Shown here piece after piece: positions 24,056 through 31,874 of a stretch of DNA of 34,644 nucleotides; the stretch's first letter is position 1, and each line of letters starts with the position of its first letter. Below the pieces are notes generated by a model. That model was not told the DNA's origin, did no database searches, and saw only the letters and a program-made list of their open reading frames with translations. Origin of the DNA: Planctomycetota bacterium (GTDB lineage Bacteria; Planctomycetota; Planctomycetia; Pirellulales; Pirellulaceae). The DNA lies in contig CAUJKL010000025.1 of the NCBI GenBank assembly GCA_963204995.1, positions 1 through 34,644 of the forward strand. The letters run 5' to 3'. The translations under genes were made by a program, and so were the position numbers.

Positions 24056-24323
24056 TGCCCCGCTCCTGCTTCCACCGACGAACGTCGTCGGCCAACGATT
24101 TTCCATAGGTCAGTTCGATGAACGCCATCCGGACTTCTTCTTCATTGAACTCGGGATGCCGACGTCGGATTGCGTCGAATGCCATGTTCCGCACCTGCCG
24201 CGAGAGCGCGCACATCTTTCTAATTCGTTCGCGTGGCGATTGCTTCCGCACGCAGTCCAGTTGCACAGCGAGAGCGTCGGCAGATGTGTCGGTTGTATAG
24301 ATGGGAGGATTCATCAGATGCAT
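24042..24323 (-). CDS. Small partner of the nucleotidyltransferase
   Basis: 93 residues, helical and charged: TDTSADALAVQ, then SPRERIRKMCALSRQVRNMA, RRHPEFNEEEVRMAFIELTYG and SLADDVRRWKQERG. The C-terminal E-E-E-V-R-x-x-F-x-E-x-x-Y-G shape is one I associate with proteins lying immediately upstream of stand-alone nucleotidyltransferases in planctomycetes and other phyla. I do not recognise a HEPN active site (RxxxxxH) in it. A second in-frame ATG at 24314 is equally possible as a start. The coupling with the downstream gene suggests a complex or toxin-antitoxin pair. Confidence 0.65.
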   Translation of the reverse strand: MHLMNPPIYTTDTSADALAVQLDCVRKQSPRERIRKMCALSRQVRNMAFDAIRRRHPEFNEEEVRMAFIELTYGKSLADDVRRWKQERGIEGN

Positions 24324-24338
24324 TTTACTAGGACCGCG

Positions 24339-25253
24339 TCACTGCCCCAAGATATCCCACGGGATCGGTTCATTCCCGCTGCGAGTGGCCATGCCTTCGA
24401 TATAGTCGGCCGGTGTGGCGTCGTCGAGGAAGAGGACGGTGCCATCGGCAAGTAAGACGTGGGCACCTTCGGCGTGATGGCTGCCCATCTCTTGGCCAAA
24501 ACCTCCGTTGACGACGTACTGCATGCGATCCGCTTTCAGATCGCGCGGGTTCAGCCACGTGACGCCGGTGACTTGCGTCTCGACCACGAGGATCGAAGTC
24601 GTCAGGTCGTCCTGAGCCCGGTTGATGCTGGTGGGCTCGGCGTCCGGGAAGAACGTCTCCGCGCCTGTAATCACCATGTAGCTCGTTTCACCCAAAGTTC
24701 TCGCGTCTGGATCGGCGGGACAACCGTAGACGTCCGGCATATACGCTACGAGTTGCAGATTGTTGGGGCCATCCCAAGGCTCGTCGAAGTCGTAGCGAGC
24801 GTACAGTCCCTGCTCATTGAGAAATGGCAGCAGCAACACGCGCCAGCTGTGCATGGGATTGCCGGTTGCATCAGGAATATAGGCTGGCGGCAGCGTGCCG
24901 TGTGCGGCTTCGTAAGCTCGCAGCGCGATCCCGATTTGCACGAGGTTGGACTCGCAACTCCGCTTATGCACCATCGTCCGAGCCGCGCCAATCGCCGGAA
25001 ACAACGCGACAAAGGCGATCGTCGCCATCATCGCGGCCGCTCCCAGTCCACCGAAGACCAGCAAGATGATCATTCCCGTCGAGATCGGACGACGTTTCAC
25101 GACAATCGGGCCGGTGGCTCCATCGCCTCGCGCCGATTGATACGGAACCGTAATCTCCTTGCCACACGCAGCACACGGCCCGCGCTGTCCGACGTATTCA
25201 TCGTCGACAAGCGTATCGAGGCCGCAATGAGGACAGGTGAAGGAGATGGGCAT
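24339..25253 (-). CDS. DUF1559 pseudopilin-like protein with N-terminal zinc ribbon
   Basis: 304 residues. Residues 7-33 are a zinc ribbon: CPHCG, then C-A-A-C-G. A Pro/basic spacer leads to a transmembrane segment (about residues 60-90, MIILLVFGGLGAAAMMATIAF). The outer domain has the DUF1559 features KRSCESNLVQIGIALRAYEAAHGTLPPAY, SWRVLLLPFLNEQGLYARYDFDEPWD and a final His-rich motif SHHAEGAHVLLADGTVLFL. The DUF1559 family is hugely expanded in planctomycetes and related to type II secretion pseudopilins, but function is unknown. The prepilin peptidase site is replaced here by the ribbon, so it is probably a non-cleaved, membrane-anchored form. A tandem repeat lies 61 bases upstream of its start. 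Confidence 0.85.
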   Translation of the reverse strand: MPISFTCPHCGLDTLVDDEYVGQRGPCAACGKEITVPYQSARGDGATGPIVVKRRPISTGMIILLVFGGLGAAAMMATIAFVALFPAIGAARTMVHKRSCESNLVQIGIALRAYEAAHGTLPPAYIPDATGNPMHSWRVLLLPFLNEQGLYARYDFDEPWDGPNNLQLVAYMPDVYGCPADPDARTLGETSYMVITGAETFFPDAEPTSINRAQDDLTTSILVVETQVTGVTWLNPRDLKADRMQYVVNGGFGQEMGSHHAEGAHVLLADGTVLFLDDATPADYIEGMATRSGNEPIPWDILGQ

Positions 25254-25313
25254 GGGAGCGAGTTTAATGGACCGAGAACTTCAGCCTAATCGTATTGAAT
25301 GACCAAGTCCGAA

Positions 25314-25369
25314 TGACCAATGACCAATGACCAATGACCAATGACCAATGACCAATGGCCAATGACCAA
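25314..25369. repeat. Heptamer tandem repeat TGACCAA, eight copies
   Basis: Eight consecutive 7-base units, seven identical and one TGGCCAA (25356-25362). Further near copies lie just before (25300-25306). It lies between the start of the DUF1559 gene and the end of KDPG aldolase, 27 bases beyond the latter's stop. Seven-base periodic repeats are prone to slippage. Confidence 0.9.
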
Positions 25370-25395
25370 ATTCGATCAGGCATCGGTCATCTTTT

Positions 25396-26055
25396 TTATG
25401 TCTCACCATTCTCTCGCGTTGCGCGGACAATGTCCACGTACTGCCGGGCCAGGGACTCGATTCGTGCCATATCGCCGGCCTCGACCGCTTTGGCTTCGAC
25501 CAGCGAACCGCCGATGCCGAGTGCGTATGCGCCCGCCTGGAGGAACCCGGCTGCGGTCTTCAGGTCGACCCCGCCGGTGGGCATCAGATTGACTTGCGGC
25601 AGCGGGCCGTGGAGGGCTTTCAGGTACGAAGCACCTCCCATCGAATCGGCTGGGAAGATTTTGACGATGTCGGCCCCGGCTTCCCAGGCCGTTACCACTT
25701 CGGTTGGCGTAAGAGCCCCCGGCATGATCGCCTTGTCGTAGCGGCGGCAGAGCCGAATCAAATCGACATTCGTCGAGGGCGAGACGATAAACTCGGCTCC
25801 CGCCAACATCGCAGCCCGCCCTGTTTCTGTGTCGAGAACCGTTCCGGCACCTAGCAAAGCGCGATCGCCAACCTGATCGGCGACACGTTCGAGAACTCGC
25901 AACGCTCCCGGCACGGTGAACGTGATCTCCATGACGGTGACACCGCCAGCGAGTAACGCTTCGGCGACGTCTACGAGCAGTTCGCTGCTGCGAGCCCGAA
26001 TAACCGCCACGATTCCGCTCTCTTTGACACGTTGGAGTTGTTCAGTCTTTCCCAT
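25396..26055 (-). CDS. eda: KDPG/KHG aldolase
   Basis: 219 residues, full length. Catalytic residues are in place: E43 in VMEITF, K132 in DIVKIFPAD (the Schiff-base lysine), and the phosphate-binding LMPTGGV (158-163). The enzyme splits 2-keto-3-deoxy-6-phosphogluconate to pyruvate and glyceraldehyde-3-phosphate in the Entner-Doudoroff and uronate pathways. In planctomycetes it often serves sugar-acid breakdown after sulfated polysaccharide hydrolysis, and the nearby sulfatase would fit, but no other pathway gene is here. The start at 26055 is the family start; the frame continues to 26100. Confidence 0.93.
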   Translation of the reverse strand: MGKTEQLQRVKESGIVAVIRARSSELLVDVAEALLAGGVTVMEITFTVPGALRVLERVADQVGDRALLGAGTVLDTETGRAAMLAGAEFIVSPSTNVDLIRLCRRYDKAIMPGALTPTEVVTAWEAGADIVKIFPADSMGGASYLKALHGPLPQVNLMPTGGVDLKTAAGFLQAGAYALGIGGSLVEAKAVEAGDMARIESLARQYVDIVRATRENGET

Positions 26056-26263
26056 GGCAGCTTTGCATCCGGAATTTAAATGAAACGCGATGGTCGACAA
26101 TATGTCCCCATCGAAGCAAGTCAGTAAGTCCCCACCGTAACAGACGTTAGCGACTTTGCGGCAAAAATCCTGGACTCGCGGTGTCGGTTGTGCATAATAT
26201 TCGATGTTCTCACGTCAGCAAACCCTTGCAGATCAGTCGGCTAGTCGGTCGGTTCTCACGTCG

Positions 26264-26527
26264 ATGAAGGATTTTCTTCTAACTACACCTGCCCAGCTTG
26301 TGATCTGGACGACGGTGCTGCTGGTCTTAATGACGGTAGGGTGGTACCTCGTGGGAAGGTTTCGCGATAACGCCGACGACGACCGCCTGACGGCCAATGA
26401 ACTGCTAACGAATTTCGAGGAACTGCATCACCAGGGTGACATCAACGACGCGGAATACCGAACTATAAAGACGGCGTTAGGGGCCAAGCTCCGAAAGGAG
26501 TTAGAGGATGCGGAGAACAAGGGTTAG
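26264..26527 (+). CDS. Small membrane protein with a SHOCT-like C-terminus
   Basis: 87 residues from ATG 26264 (MKDFLLTTPAQLVIW). One transmembrane segment (about residues 9-28, AQLVIWTTVLLVLMTVGWYL) is followed by a cytoplasmic helical part (TANELLTNFEELHHQGDINDAEYRTIKTALG) with the L-x-x-L/F-h-x-x-G-x-I-x-x-x-E-Y/F pattern of SHOCT domains. Similar small proteins occur upstream of clpX in other planctomycetes as far as I recall. The frame is open to ATG 26204, which lacks an obvious ribosome site as well, so the start is uncertain. Confidence 0.6.
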   Translation: MKDFLLTTPAQLVIWTTVLLVLMTVGWYLVGRFRDNADDDRLTANELLTNFEELHHQGDINDAEYRTIKTALGAKLRKELEDAENKG

Positions 26528-26538
26528 GAGGATTTGCG

Positions 26539-26727
26539 ATGGTCGCTCGGACAATCGCATTGGTGGTCCGCCTAACCGGAGTGATCCTTACGTCCGGTAG
26601 CCACAAGGTTAACTTGACGACGAATGAGAACAGCGTGCGTGACTGCTCGACGACAGTGGAAAGGATTCCCCGTTTAGTTGGATTTGGTCTGACGACCCTC
26701 TCCAGCACCAGCGAGCTTAACAACTAG
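26539..26727 (+). CDS. Possible 62-residue protein with a perfect ribosome site
   Basis: AGGAGG (26526-26531) lies seven bases before ATG 26539, an ideal Shine-Dalgarno, and the frame starts 11 bases after the SHOCT-like gene. The predicted product begins [17 protein letters not shown], then a Ser/Thr-rich part, and has no recognisable domain. It may be a short real protein, the relic of one, or a leader frame for clpX. Only the ribosome site supports it. Confidence 0.35.
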   Translation: MVARTIALVVRLTGVILTSGSHKVNLTTNENSVRDCSTTVERIPRLVGFGLTTLSSTSELNN

Positions 26728-26798
26728 GAGTCTATTTTCGATTTCAAGTCCGAGTGATTGGCAACGAGATCGGGGATCCGAAAAGGAGTGTCGAGTCT

Positions 26799-28085
26799 AT
26801 GTCCGGTGGAAAAGATACAACAACAACCACGACGGGGCGCCGCGGGGGCACCACGAAGAAGAACGCTTTCTGTTCCTTCTGTCGTAAGAGCTATCGCGAC
26901 GTCGGGCCTTTGGTCGAAGGACCAGGCGACGTCTATATCTGCGGCGAGTGCATTGAGCTCTGCCAATCGATCTTGGAGCAGGAGCAACGTCGCCGCGGCT
27001 CCAGCAAGCAGCTCTTTACCGAAATACCTTCGCCTCGCGAAATTGTCGCACATCTTGACGAGTATGTGATTGGCCAAACACCCGCGAAGCGAGTCTTGGC
27101 CGTGGCCGTTCACAACCACTACAAGCGATTGTCGCACGGTTGGGAGGGGTCGGACGTCGAGATCGAGAAGTCCAACATCATGCTGATCGGACCCACGGGT
27201 TCCGGTAAGACGCTGTTGGCTCGAACGCTGGCTCGAACGCTAAACGTTCCCTTTGCGATCGGCGATGCAACAACGCTGACCGAAGCTGGCTACGTTGGTG
27301 AAGATGTCGAGAACCTGTTGCTCAAACTGCTGCACGCAGCCGATTTCGATGTTGAATCGGCGCAACGCGGCATCCTGTACATCGACGAACTCGACAAAAT
27401 TGGCAAGACAAGCCAAAACGTGTCGATCACTCGCGATGTGTCAGGTGAAGGTGTTCAGCAAGCTCTGCTCAAAATGCTGGAAGGCACGATTGCCAACGTT
27501 CCTCCGCAGGGTGGACGTAAGCATCCGGAGCAGCAGTATATTCAAATCGATACGACGAATATCCTGTTCATCTGCGGTGGCACATTCGTTGGAATCGAGG
27601 ACATCATCCGCAAACGACTCGGCAAACGTAAGCTTGGCTTCGGTCAGGCTTCGGGTGCTCACCGCGAGTTGTCGACGGCTGAAGTGCTGCCGCAGGTCAC
27701 GACAGACGACGTGTTGGAATTCGGTTTGATTCCCGAACTCGTCGGACGCCTGCCGGTTACAACCGCCCTTGCGCCGTTGGATCAAGAGGCGCTCGTCCGC
27801 GTGCTGCAAGAGCCAAAGAACGCTCTGATTCGACAGTATCAAAGCCTGTTCGAGATGGAGAACTGTGAGCTGAGTTTCACGACGGAAGCTCTGATCGCCA
27901 TCGCCAAACGAGCCCAAACGCGAGGCACCGGTGCTCGCGGGCTGCGCAGTATCATCGAGGACGTGATGCTCGACATCATGTTCGACTTGCCGGATCAAGA
28001 ACGAGGGTCGAAGTTTGAGGTGAACGCCGACATCGTCGAAGGTCGCACCAAACTGTTCAAGATGCCGACCAGCAAAACCGCCTAG
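26799..28085 (+). CDS. clpX: ATP-dependent Clp protease ATP-binding subunit ClpX
   Basis: 428 residues. The N-terminal zinc domain has C25, C28, C48 and C51 (CSFC, CGEC). The AAA+ core has Walker A GPTGSGKT (131-138), pore loop GYVG (164-167), Walker [11 protein letters not shown] (192-201) and the RKH loop (240-242). The ClpP-docking loop reads LGF (279-281) where most ClpX have IGF. ClpX unfolds tagged proteins and feeds them to ClpP. I chose the start at 26799 because of AAGGAG ten bases upstream. A Ser/Thr-rich leader (about 18 residues) precedes the zinc domain. No clpP is in the window. A strong terminator lies 43 bases past the stop. Confidence 0.97.
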   Translation: MSGGKDTTTTTTGRRGGTTKKNAFCSFCRKSYRDVGPLVEGPGDVYICGECIELCQSILEQEQRRRGSSKQLFTEIPSPREIVAHLDEYVIGQTPAKRVLAVAVHNHYKRLSHGWEGSDVEIEKSNIMLIGPTGSGKTLLARTLARTLNVPFAIGDATTLTEAGYVGEDVENLLLKLLHAADFDVESAQRGILYIDELDKIGKTSQNVSITRDVSGEGVQQALLKMLEGTIANVPPQGGRKHPEQQYIQIDTTNILFICGGTFVGIEDIIRKRLGKRKLGFGQASGAHRELSTAEVLPQVTTDDVLEFGLIPELVGRLPVTTALAPLDQEALVRVLQEPKNALIRQYQSLFEMENCELSFTTEALIAIAKRAQTRGTGARGLRSIIEDVMLDIMFDLPDQERGSKFEVNADIVEGRTKLFKMPTSKTA

Positions 28086-28127
28086 TTAGTTCACAACGAA
28101 GATAGCTCGGATCTGCCCTCCCAAGTC

Positions 28128-28166
28128 GCGGGCGACAGCGAATGAATCGCGGTCGCTCGCTTTTTT
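28128..28166 (+). terminator. Intrinsic terminator of clpX
   Basis: GCGGGCGACAGCG (28128-28140) pairs with CGCGGTCGCTCGC (28148-28160), with one wobble and one A-G mismatch and a seven-base loop. A run of six T follows directly (28161-28166). This is a textbook intrinsic terminator 43 bases beyond the clpX stop. Confidence 0.85.
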
Positions 28167-28365
28167 GCGCGCTGACGCGCGTGTCACGCGTGTGCGTATG
28201 GGCGCAGCGGTGAGCCTTGTACCGTTATTTCAGCGGTTCCATCACCTCATAGACGAAGAGTCTCACAAATGGCACACTAAGTGCATACGGTCTGGTGCTT
28301 ACAGTCAGTCGACTGATAACACGGAACCAGTACCCTACAAATTAGTCCATCGAAAGGAGTCTCGC

Positions 28366-29952
28366 GTGGCCTCGTTCCAACTCGATACACACGGCATCTC
28401 GGTTACAAATATCGCTCACAATCCCGCACCGTCGCAGTTGTACGAAGAGGCAATTCGCCGCGATCCAGGAACCAGCATCTCGAATACGGGCGCGTTGATT
28501 GCGTATTCTGGCGACAAGACAGGAAGGTCTCCCAAAGATAAGCGAGTGGTTCGGCATCCTGACTCAGAAGCCGACGTCTGGTGGGGCTCGATCAACATGG
28601 AGATTGATGCTTCGACATTTGCGATCAACCGCGAACGAGCCATCGACTATCTTAACACTCGTAAACGCCTGTACTGCATCGACGGCTACGCGGGTTGGGA
28701 TCCCAAGTATCAAATCAAAGTACGTGTTATCTGCGCGCGACCGTATCACGCGCTGTTCATGCACAACATGCTCATTCGTCCGACGCGCGAGCAACTCGCG
28801 AACTTTGGCGAACCGGATTGTGTGATCTACAACGCTGGCGCTTTTCCCGCTAATCGGCATACGGCGGGGATGACATCCAAGACGAGCATCGATCTGGATC
28901 TCGAAAACAAAGAGGTTGTCATTTTGGGCACCGAGTACGCTGGCGAGATGAAGAAAGCCGTCTTCACACTGATGAACTATTTGATGCCGAAACGCGGTAT
29001 TCTGTCGATGCACTGCTCAGCGACCGCGGATCGTGACACCGGTCGATCGTCAGTCCTGTTCGGATTGTCAGGCACTGGCAAGACGACACTGTCCGCCGAC
29101 CCTCGACGCCTGTTGATCGGCGACGACGAACACTGCTGGACCGACTCTGGGATTTTCAACATCGAAGGAGGCTGCTACGCCAAAGCCGTTTTCCTGACGC
29201 GAGAAGCCGAACCGCAGATCTTCGACGCGCTTCGCTTTGGCGCGGTGCTTGAGAACGTCGTTTATGACGAAGCCAATCATCACGTCGACTTCGCCAAAAC
29301 GACGATCACAGAGAACACGCGAGGCTCCTATCCGATCGAGTTTATCGATAATGCCAAGATCCCTTGCGTCGCCGACCATCCGACGGACGTCATCTTTCTA
29401 ACTTGCGATGCGTTCGGCGTTCTGCCGCCTGTCAGTCGGCTCACACCGGAGCAAGCCGAATATCACTTCATCAGCGGCTACACGGCCAAGGTTGCCGGTA
29501 CCGAAGTCGGAGTCACCGAACCGCAAGCGACTTTCTCGCCCTGTTTCGGTGGTCCGTTCCTGGTCTGGCACCCGAGCAAGTACGCTGAATTGCTCTCGGA
29601 GAAACTTTGCCAGCACAACACGCGGGTGTGGTTGATCAACACCGGCTGGAGTGGCGGGCCTCACGGCGTTGGCTCGCGAATCAAGTTGAGGTATACCCGA
29701 GCCATTATCGACGCGATTCACTCCGGCACACTGGCGGACGCTCCCACACAACAAGACCCGGTCTTCCGGATTGCAGTGATTACTCAATGTGCAGAAGTCC
29801 CGAGCGAAATGCTAATTCCGAAGAACACCTGGTCGGACCAGGCGGCGTTTGATGCAACGGCGAAAAAGTTGGCTCAACTCTTCACCAAGAATTTCGCGGC
29901 TTATGCCGACGGCGTTCGCGAGGAAGTACGAGGTGCCGGGCCCGTGGCGTAG
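28366..29952 (+). CDS. pckA: ATP-dependent phosphoenolpyruvate carboxykinase
   Basis: 528 residues, the normal length of the ATP-type enzyme, from a GTG start with AAAGGAG seven bases upstream. The substrate-side TGRSPKDK is at 52-59, the P-loop GLSGTGKT at 233-240, and the metal-binding second kinase motif in LIGDDEHCW (250-258). GGPFLVWHP and [14 protein letters not shown] are in the C-terminal half. It turns oxaloacetate and ATP into PEP and CO2 in the first step of gluconeogenesis. A 280-base leader separates it from clpX and begins with the clpX terminator. The upstream in-frame extension to 28165 lacks a ribosome site. Confidence 0.96.
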   Translation: MASFQLDTHGISVTNIAHNPAPSQLYEEAIRRDPGTSISNTGALIAYSGDKTGRSPKDKRVVRHPDSEADVWWGSINMEIDASTFAINRERAIDYLNTRKRLYCIDGYAGWDPKYQIKVRVICARPYHALFMHNMLIRPTREQLANFGEPDCVIYNAGAFPANRHTAGMTSKTSIDLDLENKEVVILGTEYAGEMKKAVFTLMNYLMPKRGILSMHCSATADRDTGRSSVLFGLSGTGKTTLSADPRRLLIGDDEHCWTDSGIFNIEGGCYAKAVFLTREAEPQIFDALRFGAVLENVVYDEANHHVDFAKTTITENTRGSYPIEFIDNAKIPCVADHPTDVIFLTCDAFGVLPPVSRLTPEQAEYHFISGYTAKVAGTEVGVTEPQATFSPCFGGPFLVWHPSKYAELLSEKLCQHNTRVWLINTGWSGGPHGVGSRIKLRYTRAIIDAIHSGTLADAPTQQDPVFRIAVITQCAEVPSEMLIPKNTWSDQAAFDATAKKLAQLFTKNFAAYADGVREEVRGAGPVA

Positions 29953-29984
29953 TGCGGCAGTCGCGGTCACTCGCCGGCCGGTCC

Positions 29985-30002
29985 CATGGCGTTCGCGCCA
30001 TG
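29985..30002. repeat. Perfect CATGGCG-TTCG-CGCCATG hairpin between pckA and tagA
   Basis: A seven-base stem closes a TTCG tetraloop, an unusually stable RNA hairpin. It lies in the 75-base gap between the convergent pckA and tagA genes. No T-run follows on either strand. As a symmetric structure it could protect both 3' ends. Confidence 0.55.
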
Positions 30003-30027
30003 TGGTGGCACTCTCGTTGCCAGCTAA

Positions 30028-30636
30028 TTACTTCGGACTTCGCGCACGCATTTGCTCGACCGCTGCGAAGGCGAGACAACTTGGCAGATGATCGTTCACC
30101 ATGCCCATCGCTTGCATGAAGGCATAGCATGTCGTCGGGCCGACGAACGACCAGCCGCGCCGCTTGAGTTCCTTGCTCAACGACTTCGATTCCGGTGTCA
30201 TCGATCGGCAGCCATCGAATGCTGGTTGCGAATCCGGCGCGTACTGCCAAAAAAACGCGGACAGTGAACCGAATTCGTCGGCGAGCTTTAAGGCTTGCTG
30301 TGCGTTGTTGATCGTGGATTCGATCTTGCCGCGATGCCGGATGATCTTGGCATTGGTGACCAACTTCTCCACCTTCACAGTCGAAAAGCGAGCCACCTTC
30401 GCGAATTCAAATCCTGCGAACGCCTTGCGGAAGTCTTCTCGTTTGCGGAGCACCGTGATCCACGACAAGCCGGCTTGGAAGCCTTCCAAGCAAATCTTCT
30501 CGAACAGCCGGACATCATCATTCACAGGAACGCCCCACTCGTGATCGTGATACTCGACGTACAGTGGATCGTCGCCGCACCACCAACAGCGTGCCTGCCC
30601 GTCGGCACCGGTGATTAGTGTTGGTTTTGTCGCCAT
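30028..30636 (-). CDS. tag: DNA-3-methyladenine glycosylase I
   Basis: 202 residues. The N-terminus CWWCGDDPLYVEYHDHEWG includes the zinc ligand Cys17 and His30 (YHDHEWG). The helix-hairpin region has FEKICLEGFQAGLSWITVLRKRE and a WxFVGPTTCYAFMQA(M)G segment. The C-terminal zinc ligands are H and C in NDHLPSC. The enzyme removes 3-methyladenine from alkylated DNA. GAGG lies nine bases before ATG 30636. The inverted-repeat element at 30648-30697 begins 12 bases upstream, which would place it in the promoter or leader region. Confidence 0.94.
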   Translation of the reverse strand: MATKPTLITGADGQARCWWCGDDPLYVEYHDHEWGVPVNDDVRLFEKICLEGFQAGLSWITVLRKREDFRKAFAGFEFAKVARFSTVKVEKLVTNAKIIRHRGKIESTINNAQQALKLADEFGSLSAFFWQYAPDSQPAFDGCRSMTPESKSLSKELKRRGWSFVGPTTCYAFMQAMGMVNDHLPSCLAFAAVEQMRARSPK

Positions 30637-30647
30637 GTGTTCCTCAA

Positions 30648-30697
30648 GTACATCAGGCTTTCCAGCCTGACATGTCAGCCTAGCAAGGCTGACGTAC
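30648..30697. repeat. Double-hairpin repeat upstream of tag
   Basis: Two palindromes, TCAGGCTTTCCAGCCTGA and GTCAGCCTAGCAAGGCTGAC, are arranged head to tail within GTAC...GTAC ends. The block overlaps the 3' end of the pseudogene at 30675-31040 and supplies that frame's stop. It is another of the intergenic palindromes that punctuate the window. Confidence 0.75.
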
Positions 30698-31040
30698 AGC
30701 ATACCACTTCGCCTTGAATCTCGGGCAGCCACTCATCTCGTCCAAGGTGCCGGTAGGTGAGTTGGTCTTGATCGAGGCCCAACAAATGCAAGATTGTCGT
30801 GTGAATATCGCGAAAGTGATAGGGCGACTTGACGGCCTTACCAACACCATAGGATTCGAGTATCGCCTGCGATTCGAACGCAGGGACTGGCCAGTCCTTT
30901 GGTAGGACGAACGCCCAATGCTCGCGTTCGTAATCGAAGTACTCATCCTCTGCGATCGACGAGTTCGTAGCGATCCAGGCTATCAGGAGCATGAAGACTG
31001 AGAAGTGAATTCGAGAAGGGGGTAGGTCATCGATGATCAT
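30675..31040 (-). pseudogene. Deletion-fused remnant: start of a PSD1-like gene joined to the end of a DUF1501-like gene
   Basis: 121 residues. Residues 1-30 are a signal peptide (IHFSVFMLLIAWIATNSSIAE). Next comes YFDYEREHWAFVLPKDWPVPAF, the pattern of the N-terminus of PSD1-type proteins (H-W-A-F-x-P-P). After residue about 62 the sequence changes to YHFRDIHTTILHLLGLDQDQ, then TYRHLGRDEWLPEIQGEVV, the C-terminal signature of DUF1501/sulfatase-like proteins. PSD1 and DUF1501 genes are normally neighbours in this order, so one internal deletion explains the fusion. The last residues come from the inverted repeat. The product is probably non-functional. Confidence 0.65.
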
Positions 31041-31183
31041 GGACGTTCGATTATGACCGGATCGAATCGATTGTAAAACATCCAAGGCGGCAAAATTCTG
31101 GTGCCGCTTGGCGATTTGCCCGTCACGGGGATATCGGCTAGGATCTTGGTCAGACGAAGTTGCCCCCGAATGAGGTTTGCGAG

Positions 31184-31402
31184 ATGACGAAGTTACTGGA
31201 ACAAGCTCTCACCGAAGTCAAGAAGCTCCCGGAGTTGGAACAAGATGCGATTGCTTCGCTGATCTTGGACGAACTTTCGGACGAACGGCGTTGGCAGGAA
31301 AGTTTTGCCCGCTCGCAGGATCAATTATCGCGTCTGGCCGCCAAGGCTCGCGAGGACATCCGAGCCGGTCGGGTTAAACAGGGAGGCTTCGATCAACTGT
31401 GA
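31184..31402 (+). CDS. Antitoxin of a type II toxin-antitoxin pair
   Basis: 72 residues from ATG 31184 (MTKLLEQALTEVKKLP), with GAGG nine bases upstream. The protein is a helical chain with LPELEQDAIASLILDELSDE, then a basic tail (AAKAREDIRAGRVKQGGFDQL), the standard shape of small RelB/ParD-like antitoxins encoded ahead of RelE-like toxins. It is expected to bind the toxin and repress its own operon. It overlaps the toxin gene by four bases. Confidence 0.85.
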   Translation: MTKLLEQALTEVKKLPELEQDAIASLILDELSDERRWQESFARSQDQLSRLAAKAREDIRAGRVKQGGFDQL

Positions 31403-31662
31403 ATTCGCAACTCACGTCGGACTTCCTGACTTGCTTTGCCAAACTGCCCGAGGCCGTCAAAGATCAAGCCCGGAGATGTTACCAAATCTGGCGTGAAAAC
31501 CCCGCCCATCCGAGTTTACATTTCAAGCGAATTCACGGTCATGAAAACCTGTATTCGGTTCGTGTCGGACTGGGGTGGAGAGCGCTGGGACTCTTGGAGG
31601 ACAACACGATCTCTTGGTTCTGGATCGGCTCACATGCGGAGTACGACACGCTAATTCGTTGA
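31399..31662 (+). CDS. RelE/ParE-family toxin
   Basis: 87 residues from a GTG start that overlaps the antitoxin stop (GTGA). The fold pattern is readable: SDFLTCFAKLPEAVKDQARR, then NPAHPSLHFKRIHG, NLYSVRVGLGWRALGLL and WFWIGSHAEYDTLI, the last being the typical RelE/ParE-like ending. The family includes mRNA interferases and gyrase poisons; the sequence does not say which. It is complete. It lies between the PSD1/DUF1501 remnant and the full PSD1 gene, so it may be an accessory insertion. Confidence 0.85.
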   Translation: MNSQLTSDFLTCFAKLPEAVKDQARRCYQIWRENPAHPSLHFKRIHGHENLYSVRVGLGWRALGLLEDNTISWFWIGSHAEYDTLIR

Positions 31663-31874
31663 AGGCGAGGCCGAACCATCTGCCCCAGCGGACTAAATGT
31701 GCCGACGCCTACGAAAGAGTTCTGGACCGCAATTTCCGACTGTCGAAACGAGTGCGAACGTTAGTTCATGTTGTGACAGCCGCGAACAACCCGTTAGAAT
31801 AAATGCCCCGCCGCGACCCCGCCCGAGAGTCAACATTGACTGCGATCGCTGCAGCTTTTCATACAGAACTCGCT

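Noticed and set aside
24459-25289. 276-codon + frame opposite the DUF1559 gene
   Set aside because: Antisense shadow; the minus strand carries the zinc ribbon and DUF1559 motifs.
25314-25369. CRISPR array
   Set aside because: Seven-base units with no spacers; a simple tandem repeat.
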